Shown: positions 27,016 to 38,500 of the stretch, one piece after another
Layout: each line of letters opens with the position of its first letter
Numbering within the stretch: position 1 is the first letter of the stretch
Origin: Streptomyces deccanensis
GTDB taxonomy: Bacteria > Actinomycetota > Actinomycetes > Streptomycetales > Streptomycetaceae
Reading direction: 5' to 3'
Assembly: GCF_022385335.1 (NCBI RefSeq)
Contig: NZ_CP092431.1
Span: forward strand, 7,378,001-7,442,000
DNA length: 64,000 nt
Notes under the pieces: generated by a model
Databases searched by the model: none
Seen by the model: only the letters and a program-made list of their open reading frames with translations
What the model was told of the DNA's origin: nothing
Position numbers and translations under genes: made by a program

Positions 27016-27605
27016 TTCGCTCCCTCCGTCAACACGTACGCGTGCCCCGCACCCGACGCCGCCACCGAGGCCATCAGCCGCGCCACCTCACCCGGCACCC
27101 GCAGCAACGCCTTGGCCCGCTCGTCGGCGAGGGCCCGCTCGGCGGCGGCCAGCTCGGCGAGGGCGGCCCCGGGGTCGTCGGGCACGGGGGAGACCGAAGC
27201 CGATGCGGACGCAGAGGGCGAACCGGACGGAGAAGAGCTCCCGTCGCCCGCGCTCTCCTCGTCCGCGCTCCCCCTGTCCGCGCTCCCCGCGCTCGCGCCC
27301 GCCTTGCCCGCCCCCTTCGCGCCCCCGAACGCCTCGGCGTGCCGTACGACCTCCGCCCGCAGCGGCGAGAGCAGCGCGGACAGGTCCGGATGGGCGGCGA
27401 TCACGAGGTCGTACCGCGCCGCGAGCCTCTCGCTGTCCCGCGCCACCCGCGCGCGTGCCCGCTCCACCCGCGACGCGCCGCTCCCGCCGTCGGACCCCCC
27501 GCCCCCGGACGAGCACCCCGCGAGCAGCCCCGCACCGGCGGCCCCGACGAGCAAACTCCTTCTGCGCGGCCCCGACAGGGCACGCGACGACAGGCTGAAC
27601 GACAC
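27012..27605 (-). CDS. Lipoprotein coupled to the DUF4439 protein
   Basis: 197 residues. RRRSLLVGAAGAGLLAGC is a lipoprotein signal with a twin-arginine flavour, Cys31 as the lipidated residue. Two helical segments (residues ~45-95 and ~145-195) flank a long Ser/Gly/Ala/Asp linker. GTG 27605 is preferred because CGAGGA lies 8 bases upstream and the signal peptide then has a sensible length; the longer open frame back to 27653 adds an unlikely N-terminus. It is translationally coupled to the DUF4439 gene downstream, which suggests a surface-bound helical complex. Confidence 0.82.
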   Translation of the reverse strand: MSFSLSSRALSGPRRRSLLVGAAGAGLLAGCSSGGGGSDGGSGASRVERARARVARDSERLAARYDLVIAAHPDLSALLSPLRAEVVRHAEAFGGAKGAGKAGASAGSADRGSADEESAGDGSSSPSGSPSASASASVSPVPDDPGAALAELAAAERALADERAKALLRVPGEVARLMASVAASGAGHAYVLTEGAK

Positions 27606-27800
27606 AGCAGACGTCCTCGGGGGGTCGTACGAACAAAGAAGCGGTGCGATCACCGTACCCGTGAAACGCGCTGTACCCCGCTAGGACCTGCCCCGGGGTC
27701 GCGGGGAACTCGTGGACGGCAACACCCCAGCGGAGCGGCTACCCTTTGACCTGACACGCGCCCTACCCACAACAGCACACGCGGCCGAGGAGTCACCCGG

Positions 27801-28319
27801 ATGAGCACCACCCAGAGCGAGAGGCTGCGAGAACTGCTGGAACCGCTCGTACGCTCCCAGGGCCTGGATCTCGAAGAGATCGCAGTGGACTCGGTCGGAC
27901 GCAAGCGGGTGCTGCGGGTGGTCGTCGACTCGGACGAGGGCGCGGATCTGGACACCGTCGCCGACGTCAGCCGCGCCCTCTCGGCCAAGCTGGACGAGAC
28001 GGACGCGATGGGCCAGGCGGAGTACACCCTGGAAGTCGGGACGCCGGGCGCCGAGCGCGCCCTCACCGAGCACCGTCACTACCGCCGTGCCGTGGACCGT
28101 CTGGTGAAGTTCGCGCTCCGCGAGGACGGGGAACTCATCGCCAGAATCCTGACCGTGGACGACGACGGCCTCGACCTCGAAGTGCCCGGCGTGAAGGGCC
28201 GCAAGGCCACCACCCGCCGGCTCGCCTTCGCGGAGATCGACAGAGCCCGCGTCCAGGTCGAGTTCAACCGCAAGAACACGAAGGACCAGAAGGACATGAC
28301 GGAAGAGGAGGAGGCGTAG
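27801..28319 (+). CDS. rimP: Ribosome maturation factor RimP
   Basis: 172 residues. RimP helps 30S subunit assembly. The N-terminal domain is typical ([31 protein letters not shown], residues ~12-42) and the C-terminal SH3-like domain follows ([28 protein letters not shown]). It starts the nus-inf operon; nusA begins 2 bases after its stop. ATG 27801 has GAGG with 13 bases of spacing; a TACCCT -10-like box lies at 27740-27745. Confidence 0.95.
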   Translation: MSTTQSERLRELLEPLVRSQGLDLEEIAVDSVGRKRVLRVVVDSDEGADLDTVADVSRALSAKLDETDAMGQAEYTLEVGTPGAERALTEHRHYRRAVDRLVKFALREDGELIARILTVDDDGLDLEVPGVKGRKATTRRLAFAEIDRARVQVEFNRKNTKDQKDMTEEEEA

Positions 28320-28321
28320 CC

Positions 28322-29308
28322 GTGGACATCGACATGAGTGCCCTCAGGGGCTTGGTGCGGGAGAAGGAGATCTCCTTCGACCTGCTCGTCGAGGCGATCG
28401 AGGCGGCCCTCCTCATCGCCTACCACCGCACCGAGGGAAGCCGCCGCCACGCGCGCGTGGAGCTCAACCGGGAGACCGGCCATGTGACCGTGTGGGCGAA
28501 GGAGGACCCCGAGGACCTGGAGGAGGGGCAGGAGGCACGCGCGTTCGACGACACCCCGTCGGACTTCGGGCGTATCGCCGCCACCACCGCCAAACAGGTG
28601 ATCCTGCAGCGACTGCGGGACGCCGAGGACGACGCCACGCTCGGCGAGTACGCCGGACGCGAGGGCGACATCGTCACCGGTGTCGTCCAGCAGGGCCGCG
28701 ACCCGAAGAACGTGCTCGTCGACATCGGCAAGCTGGAGGCCATCCTGCCCGTGCAGGAGCAGGTCCCCGGCGAGACCTACCAGCACGGCATGCGGCTCAG
28801 GTCGTACGTCGTACGGGTGGCGAAGGGCGTGCGCGGTCCGTCCGTGACGCTCTCCCGCACGCACCCCAATCTGGTGAAGAAGCTCTTCGCCCTGGAGGTG
28901 CCGGAGATCGCCGACGGGTCCGTCGAGATCGCCGCCATCGCGCGCGAGGCGGGGCACCGCACCAAGATCGCCGTCCGCTCCACCCGCAGCGGCCTGAACG
29001 CCAAGGGCGCCTGCATCGGCCCGATGGGCGGCCGGGTGCGCAACGTCATGGGCGAGCTGAACGGCGAGAAGATCGACATCGTCGACTGGTCGGACGACCC
29101 GGCCGAGATGGTGGCGAACGCCCTCTCCCCGGCCCGGGTCTCCAAGGTCGACGTGGTGGACCTCGCGGCCCGCTCCGCGCGCGTGACGGTGCCCGACTAC
29201 CAGCTGTCGCTGGCGATCGGCAAGGAGGGCCAGAACGCCCGCCTCGCCGCCCGTCTCACCGGCTGGCGGATCGACATCCGACCGGACACCGAACAGCCGT
29301 CGGAGTAG
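28322..29308 (+). CDS. nusA: Transcription termination/antitermination factor NusA
   Basis: 328 residues, the short actinobacterial form without C-terminal acidic repeats. An N-terminal RNA-polymerase-binding domain ([26 protein letters not shown]) is followed by an S1 domain ([21 protein letters not shown], about residues 135-155) and two KH domains ([23 protein letters not shown] near 235 and [21 protein letters not shown] near 300). GTG start at 28322, 2 bases after rimP, so it is part of the same operon. Confidence 0.97.
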   Translation: MDIDMSALRGLVREKEISFDLLVEAIEAALLIAYHRTEGSRRHARVELNRETGHVTVWAKEDPEDLEEGQEARAFDDTPSDFGRIAATTAKQVILQRLRDAEDDATLGEYAGREGDIVTGVVQQGRDPKNVLVDIGKLEAILPVQEQVPGETYQHGMRLRSYVVRVAKGVRGPSVTLSRTHPNLVKKLFALEVPEIADGSVEIAAIAREAGHRTKIAVRSTRSGLNAKGACIGPMGGRVRNVMGELNGEKIDIVDWSDDPAEMVANALSPARVSKVDVVDLAARSARVTVPDYQLSLAIGKEGQNARLAARLTGWRIDIRPDTEQPSE

Positions 29309-29445
29309 GTGCCGAAGCCGGCGTCGGAGCAGGCGGGGAATAGATCCAAGCCGCAGGTCGCTTAGATCACGTCAGTTATATGCGCGGCAAGTGTTCGATT
29401 CTTGCCCCAAAGGGGTGAGGTCGCTGCGGGGAGGTAGACTTAGCA

Positions 29446-29742
29446 GTGTCTGGCCGGACGCGTGCCCGCGCATGCCCTGAACGCACCTGTGTGGGGTGCA
29501 GGCAGCGAGCGGCCAAGACCGAACTGCTGCGCGTCGTGGCGATCGAGGACGAATGCGTCCCCGATCCTCGCGGTACGCTGCCCGGCCGGGGTGCGTACGT
29601 ACACCCCGTTCAGGTCTGTCTCGACCTGGGCGTACGCCGCCGGGCGTTCACGCGGGCGCTGCGCGCCCCGGGAGCGCTCGACACAAAGGCGTTGCGCCGA
29701 TACGTGGAGCAGACAACAGTTGCCGAGCAGGCAACACCGTAA
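29446..29742 (+). CDS. ylxR: YlxR family RNA-binding protein (DUF448)
   Basis: 98 residues. The family motif ERTCVGCRQRAAKTELLRVV is at residues 13-31 and GRGAYVHPVQVCLDLGVRRRAF follows; both belong to the basic YlxR fold found between nusA and infB in many bacteria. GTG 29446 is preceded by GGGGAGG. The 137-base gap after nusA holds an A/T-richer patch with a possible -10 box (TATATG, 29378-29383), so ylxR may have an extra promoter. Confidence 0.93.
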   Translation: MSGRTRARACPERTCVGCRQRAAKTELLRVVAIEDECVPDPRGTLPGRGAYVHPVQVCLDLGVRRRAFTRALRAPGALDTKALRRYVEQTTVAEQATP

Positions 29743-29889
29743 GACGTGTCGCACGGAGCCTCCGTGCGGCCCTGGTACCCCGCGAGTTGGAAGTAGGTCG
29801 AGATTGCGATGAGCACTCGATGAGCACGCGATGAGTACGCCCATGAAGTAGCGACGGTCCGGACGCACCCGGACCTAAAAAGGAGCGAA

Positions 29890-33021
<3,132 letters not shown>

Positions 33022-33030
33022 GCCGGTGGT

Positions 33031-33074
33031 CCACACCGGCCGGGGGCGCCGAACGGCACCCCCGGCCGGTGTGG
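33031..33074 (+). terminator. Very strong hairpin terminator after infB
   Basis: The 20-base arms 33031-33050 and 33055-33074 (CCACACCGGCCGGGGGCGCC and its inverse) pair with a single mismatch around the loop GAAC, 10 bases after the infB stop. It separates infB from the DUF503-rbfA-truB block. Confidence 0.85.
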
Positions 33075-33102
33075 CCGTTCTCGCCCGGTTCCCCGTGCCC
33101 CA

Positions 33103-33145
33103 TGAAATGGCCGCAGGCCTTTCAGGGGCGCGGGGAACTGCGCGA
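33103..33145 (+). repeat. Dispersed intergenic repeat: hairpin plus tail (copy 5)
   Basis: TGAAATGGCC (33103-33112) pairs across GCA with GGCCTTTCA (33116-33124), one bulge, then runs into the complete tail GGGGCGCGGGGAACTGCGCG at 33125-33144. It lies just after the infB terminator. Confidence 0.85.
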
Positions 33146-33174
33146 GAAGCCCCCCGGACGGACGTCTGGGGGTC

Positions 33175-33218
33175 GAAGGGGCGCAGCCCCTTCAGGATGG
33201 GACGGGTAGGGGCGGCGG
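33175..33218 (+). repeat. Second type of intergenic hairpin repeat
   Basis: GAAGGGGC (33175-33182), GCA, GCCCCTTC (33186-33193) form a perfect 8-bp stem, followed by the G-rich tail AGGATGGGACGGGTAGGGGC. It resembles another very common Streptomyces intergenic motif. It completes the contents of the 311-base interval 33022-33332: terminator, two repeats, and a region before the DUF503 gene with no clear promoter. Confidence 0.65.
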
Positions 33219-33332
33219 GGGCCACACAAATCCTGTCGAGCCCCCACCGGCTTCGATGTACGGTTCTGATGTTGCCGCCCGGCCTACGGGTGGGCCATCT
33301 ATCCCGTACCGGCGGGTGAACCGGATACACAC

Positions 33333-33626
33333 ATGTACGTGGGGACTCTGTCCTTCGATCTCCTCCTCGGCGACGTACGGTCACTGAAGGAGAAGCGCTC
33401 CGTCGTCCGCCCCATCGTGGCCGAGCTCCACCGCAAGTTCGCGGTGAGCGTGGCGGAGGTCGACCATATGGATCTGCACCGCAGGGCCGTGATCGGCCTG
33501 GCCGTGGTCTCCGGCGACACGGGGCACCTGACCGACGTACTGGACCGGTGCGAACGGCTGGTCGCCGCACGTCCCGAGGTGGAGCTGCTGTCGGTACGGC
33601 GGCGCCTGCACGGCGACGACGACTGA
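33333..33626 (+). CDS. DUF503 (YlxP-like) family protein
   Basis: 97 residues. SLKEKRSVVRPIVAELHRKFAVSVAEV (residues 16-42) is the DUF503 signature; the family is found next to infB or rbfA in many bacteria, with no defined reaction. The short acidic C-terminus (HGDDD) is poorly conserved. It is 63 bases upstream of rbfA in the same direction and probably starts the second transcription unit of the translation-factor block. Confidence 0.93.
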   Translation: MYVGTLSFDLLLGDVRSLKEKRSVVRPIVAELHRKFAVSVAEVDHMDLHRRAVIGLAVVSGDTGHLTDVLDRCERLVAARPEVELLSVRRRLHGDDD

Positions 33627-33689
33627 AGCGGCGGCGCGGGGACAGTTGAACAAGCAGTAGTCACGCAGAACGAGCTAGGAGACGGACCA

Positions 33690-34154
33690 GTGGCCGACAA
33701 CGCGCGTGCCAAGAGGCTGGCGGACCTCATCCGAGAGGTGGTGGCCCAGAAGCTGCTGCGCGGGATCAAGGACCCGCGGCTCGGCTCCCACGTCACCATC
33801 ACGGACACCCGGGTCACCGGGGACCTGCGGGAGGCGACCGTCTTCTACACGGTGTACGGGGACGACGAGGAGCGGGCGGCCGCCGCCGCGGGGCTGGAGA
33901 GCGCCAAGGGCGTCCTCCGTTCCGAGGTCGGCCGTGCCGCCGGTGTGAAGTTCACGCCGACGCTCACCTTCGTGGCCGACGCCCTCCCGGACACCGCCAA
34001 GACCATCGACGACCTCCTCGACAAGGCGCGGGCCTCGGACGCCCAGGTGCGCGAGAGCGCCTCGGGTGCCAAGTACGCCGGCGAGGCCGACCCGTACCGC
34101 AAGCCGGGCGAGGACGACGACGCCGCCGCCGACGAGGATGCCGCCGCCGAATGA
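33690..34154 (+). CDS. rbfA: 30S ribosome-binding factor RbfA
   Basis: 154 residues with GTG start. The KH-like core is intact: RAKRLADLIREVVAQKLLRGIKDPRLG at residues 5-31 and VTITDTRVTGDLREATVFYTVYG after it, then the helix with FVADALPDTAKTIDDLL. The C-terminal 35 residues are acidic, Ala-rich and disordered-looking, longer than in E. coli RbfA. RbfA acts on the 16S rRNA 5' end in 30S maturation. The stop overlaps truB (ATGA). Confidence 0.95.
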   Translation: MADNARAKRLADLIREVVAQKLLRGIKDPRLGSHVTITDTRVTGDLREATVFYTVYGDDEERAAAAAGLESAKGVLRSEVGRAAGVKFTPTLTFVADALPDTAKTIDDLLDKARASDAQVRESASGAKYAGEADPYRKPGEDDDAAADEDAAAE

Positions 34155-35062
34155 CCCAGCAGCGCCAGAACACCACGCCCGACGGCCTTGTCATCGTCGA
34201 CAAGCCGTCGGGCTTCACTTCGCACGATGTCGTCGCCAAGATGCGGGGCATCGCCCGGACCCGGCGGGTCGGGCACGCGGGGACGCTCGACCCGATGGCC
34301 ACCGGCGTGCTCGTCCTGGGGGTGGAGAAGGCGACCAAGCTCCTCGGTCACCTCGCGCTCACGGAGAAGGAGTACCTCGGCACCATCCGGCTCGGGCAGA
34401 CGACGGTCACCGACGACGCCGAGGGCGAGATCACGGCGTCGGTCGACGCGTCGAAGGTCACCCGGGACGCGGTCGACGCCGGTGTGGCCGAGCTGACCGG
34501 CCGGATCATGCAGGTGCCGTCCAAGGTCAGCGCCATCAAGATCGACGGCGTGCGGTCGTACAAACGGGCCCGCGACGGCGAGGACTTCGAGATCCCCGCC
34601 CGGCCCGTGACCATCTCCTCCTTCGCCGTGTACGACGTCCGCGAGGGCGTCGCCGAGGACGGCACCCCCGTTCTCGACCTGGTGGTGTCGGTGGTGTGCT
34701 CCTCCGGGACGTACATCCGGGCCCTCGCCCGTGATCTGGGCGCGGGCCTCGGAGTCGGCGGCCACCTCACGGCGCTGCGCCGCACGCGCGTCGGCCCCTA
34801 CAAGCTGGACTCCGCGCGGACCCTCGACCAGCTCCAGGAGGAGTTGACCGTCATGCCGGTCGCCGACGCCGCCGCGGCCGCGTTCCCCCGCTGGGACGTG
34901 GATGACAAGCGCGCTCGGCTCCTGCTGAACGGAGTCCGCCTGGACATGCCGGAGGAGTACACGGACCAGGGTGCCACCGCCGTCTTCGACCCCACGGGCC
35001 GCTTCCTGGCCCTGGTCGAAAGCCACAAGGGCAAGGCGAAGAGCCTGGCCGTCTTCGGCTGA
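34151..35062 (+). CDS. truB: tRNA pseudouridine(55) synthase TruB
   Basis: 303 residues. TruB makes pseudouridine 55 in the T-loop of tRNAs. The N-terminal GLVIVDKPSGFTSHDVVAKMR and the catalytic HAGTLDPMATGVLVLG with the active-site Asp near residue 46 are present, as are YIRALARDLG and the C-terminal PUA-like end. It is coupled to rbfA by an ATGA overlap. Confidence 0.96.
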   Translation: MTQQRQNTTPDGLVIVDKPSGFTSHDVVAKMRGIARTRRVGHAGTLDPMATGVLVLGVEKATKLLGHLALTEKEYLGTIRLGQTTVTDDAEGEITASVDASKVTRDAVDAGVAELTGRIMQVPSKVSAIKIDGVRSYKRARDGEDFEIPARPVTISSFAVYDVREGVAEDGTPVLDLVVSVVCSSGTYIRALARDLGAGLGVGGHLTALRRTRVGPYKLDSARTLDQLQEELTVMPVADAAAAAFPRWDVDDKRARLLLNGVRLDMPEEYTDQGATAVFDPTGRFLALVESHKGKAKSLAVFG

Positions 35063-35561
35063 CTTCCGGCTGACTTCGGCTGGGTTCCAGGGGGCTCTGC
35101 GGGCATTCGAGCGCGCGGGGCCCTGCGGGCTTTGTGGGCGATGGGCGCTGCGGGTATTTCAGGGGCGCGGGCAACTGCGGGTTTTCCAGGGGCGCAGGGA
35201 ACTGCGCGATCAGCCGCGCACGACCCGCACCCGCAGAACCCAGCGCGAAGACCTGAGTTGTCAGGCGGGGCTCAGGGGCGCAGCCCTTGGCCGGGCCGGT
35301 GACGTAGGCACCCGGCACCCCACGGCTCGACCCGGCGGAGCGTGGAGCGGCGGTCACGGGGTAGCTGTTCCCGCCGCTCCACGGTCCCCCCTCGGTTCCC
35401 CCACCCAGAGGTGTATCCATCTGCTCGGGGCTATTCACCCCTACGTGCAGGCGCTCGGAGTGAACCGAGGGAGCGGAAGGGGGCGCGTTCGCCACGTGAT
35501 CTGTTCCGCTGATCTTCACGTGCCTACCGTCGGAACACAGGTACGACGGGGAGGTCAGGAC
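35063..35561. other. 499-base non-coding interval with decayed repeats and a possible promoter
   Basis: From about 35085 to 35290 there are rearranged pieces of the dispersed repeat: tail copies at 35162-35180 (GGGGCGCGGGCAACTGCGG) and 35189-35209 (GGGGCGCAGGGAACTGCGCG), plus GC-rich debris. From 35490 to 35540 there are two CACGTG hexamers (35493-35498, 35517-35522) and an inverse pair CTGTTCCG (35501-35508) / CGGAACACAG (35531-35540), which may be regulator sites of the next gene. I see no gene here on either strand. Confidence 0.6.
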
Positions 35562-38500
35562 ATGGTGGTACGGGGCCGTCGGGCGACCGACGACGGCCGC
35601 CGGGCGGCGCGGGACGAAGTCCTGGTGCGGGTCGGCGACCTGGCGGGACGACCACGCGGCACGGGCTTCGTCGCCGACCACCACGGCACGGTCGTCACCA
35701 GCCACGAGGCGGTGGACGGGCTGGCCCGGATCGTGGTGCACGCCACCGGCGACCGTGTCTGCGTGGTGACGTCCGACGCGGTCACCCCGCTGCCCGCCCT
35801 CGATCTCGCGCTCATCCGCACCCAGGGCCTGTGCGTGGACCCGCTGCCCTTCGCCTTGCGGGACGAGGTCGAGACGGGCGCGTACGTCCGTATCGCGGCC
35901 GGCGGCTGGCGCGAGGCACGGGTCCTGGGCACGGCGGACGTCACGTACACCGCGACCGACGGCTTCCATCTGCTGCGCGGCGCCCTGGAGTTGGCGATCG
36001 GCACCGCCGGGAGCGAGGCGCTCCGGCTGGGCGGGGGCGCGGCCGGGGGACCCGTGCTCGACATGACCACGGGCGCCGTACTGGGCGTCCTCGGCACCGC
36101 CCTGGAGGCACAGCACCGGGCCACCGGCTTCGCCGTGCCCCTGCGCGGCTGGCGGGCCGAACAGCCACTGGCCGAACTGCTCGCACGCAACGCGGCGACC
36201 GTACCGGCGTACGGGACGGATCTGAACCTGGCGGGGGTGCTGGAGCTCACGGCCACGACGGTGGGCTCGGACGGGCCGGGCGCCGGTGCCGGGGCCGTGG
36301 CGGCGGCCGGCGCCGATCCCGTCGAACGAGTCGACGTCGTACGGGAGTTCACCGCCTTCGCCGAGGGTCCCGCCACCGTTCTCGGTCTCGTCGGCCCGCC
36401 CGGCAGCGGCCGTACGACGGAACTGGCCGCCCTCGCCGCCCGACGCGGCCGGGGCTCCGCCCCCGCCCCCACGCTCTGGCTCCGCGGCGCCGACCTCCTC
36501 TCCGCCGACACCTCCGTGGCGGACGCGGCCCGACGCGCCCTGGAACGGGCGGGACGGATCGTGGCGGCCTCCGCGTCGGCATCGGCGGCATCAGTGGCAT
36601 CGGCGGCGGGGTCGGGCGCGGGGAGTTCGGGGGAGTGGGGCGCTTCGCCGGATCCGGGCGACGCCGGTGGGTGGGGCGGGTCTGGGCGTGCCGGACGCGC
36701 CGCCGGTTCCGCTGACGCGAGGTGGGCCACCGGGACGGATGGGCCGCCGGGATCGGTCGGGACCGCCGGGGGCGGGGTGGAGGACGGGTTCGCCGCGTCG
36801 GGCGGGTGGGCCGCGTCGGACTTCTCGGCCGCCTTCGCCGCGTCCGCGGGTGCCCACGGCGGTGAGGGCTCCTCGGCAGGGGTTGCGGGAGAGGGGGCGG
36901 CCGGGGTCGAACGGCCGTGCCTGCCCGGTCGCTACCAGGGTGAGTTGGGGGACATCCGGCCGGAGCGGCTCGCGCGGCTCGCGGGGGCGGAGGGACGCCC
37001 GCTGCTGTTGCTGCTCGACGGGCCCGAGGAGATGCCGCCGACGCTCGCGCACCGACTGGCCGAGTGGACCGCGGGCACGGTCGAATGGCTGCGCGCGAAC
37101 GGAGCCCGGCTCGTGGTGGCCTGCCGCGCCGAGTACTGGGAGCGGGCCGGGGCGCACTTCCCCGCGGAGCTGCTGCACGGGGAGGCTCCCGGCGCGCAGG
37201 AGCAGCTGCTGCCCGCCTGTGTGCGCCTGGGCGACCTGACCGAGAGCGAGGCCCGGCGGGCCCGCCTGCGGTACGGCATCCCCGAGGACGCGCTCACCGC
37301 CGCGGACGCCCGCCACCCCCTCACCCTGCGCCTCCTGTCCGAGATCCGAGCGGCCCTGCCGACCCCCTCGCACGGCGGGCCCGACGAGGACGCCGCCTCC
37401 GCCGGACCACCGGACGAGCACCTGACCGGGACGGCCGCACGGACCACGGGGCCCGACGAAGAGCCGGAGCCCCGGGTTCAGGCCGACGGCCTTGGCCCGG
37501 ACACCCAGGACCCGACCGATTCCGCGTACCACCGCCTCCGCCCCCCACGCTCGGCCGCCGAGCCCCCGCAGCCCAAGCACCCGACGACGACCGCCTACAC
37601 CTCCGGCCCCGCTGCGCACGCTTCCGACCCCGCCCCACACGCTTCCGGCTCCGCTGCGCATGCCGCGGGCTGTGCTGCGCACGCTTCTGGCAGTACGCAC
37701 ACTTCTGGCTGTGCTGCGCATGCCTCCGGTCCCACCCCGCATGCCTCCGGCTCTGCTGCGCATGCCTCCGGTCCCACCCCGCATGCCTCCGGCTCTGCTG
37801 CGCATGCTTCCGGTGCTGCTGCGCATGCCGCTGGCTCCGCTGCGCATGCCTCCGGCCCCACCCCACATGCCCCTGGCCCGGCTACGCCCGCCTCCGGCCC
37901 AACCCCACACCCCTCCGGCGCCCCCACCTCACCCCCCACCTCCTCGGCCCGCCCCGGGAGGGACGACGTGTTGGGGGGCTATCTGGATCTGATGTGTCTG
38001 CGGGTCGCCGTGCGGCTTGCCGCGGTGAACGGGGTGCGAGGGGCGGCCGTGCGGCGGCTGGCGGCGCAGGTGTCGGGGCAGGTGCACGAGGCCGCCCGGC
38101 GGTGTCTCGGCCCCGGGCAGGGGGAGTTGGACCGGGCGGCGTTCGAAGCCGTCTTCCCCTGGGGCCCCGTGCCGGGACGGCGGCTCGGCGGCACCACCGG
38201 CTGGGCCTCCGCCGTGCTCACCGAGGGCCTGCTCGTCCCGGCCGGCGACGGCTACCGCTTCGCCCACGAGGAACTCGCCGACTGGATCCAGGGCGCACAC
38301 CTGGACCTCGACGCCGCCCTGCACGCGCTGGTGCACCACGGCTGGGTCGCCCAGGCCGAGTCACGGCGGGGCTGGGGCACGATGCCCTCGGAGGCCCGCG
38401 TGCGCAGGCAGGCCCGCCGGGCCACCCGCAACCTCCCCGTGCCCCGCCACCGTATCGGCCCCGTCGTCCACGCCCTGCTCCTCCTCGGCCGGCAGCAGGG

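Noticed and set aside
37608..37930. CRISPR-like array of short repeats
   Set aside because: Units are contiguous, lack unique spacers, stay in frame and encode part of a protein.
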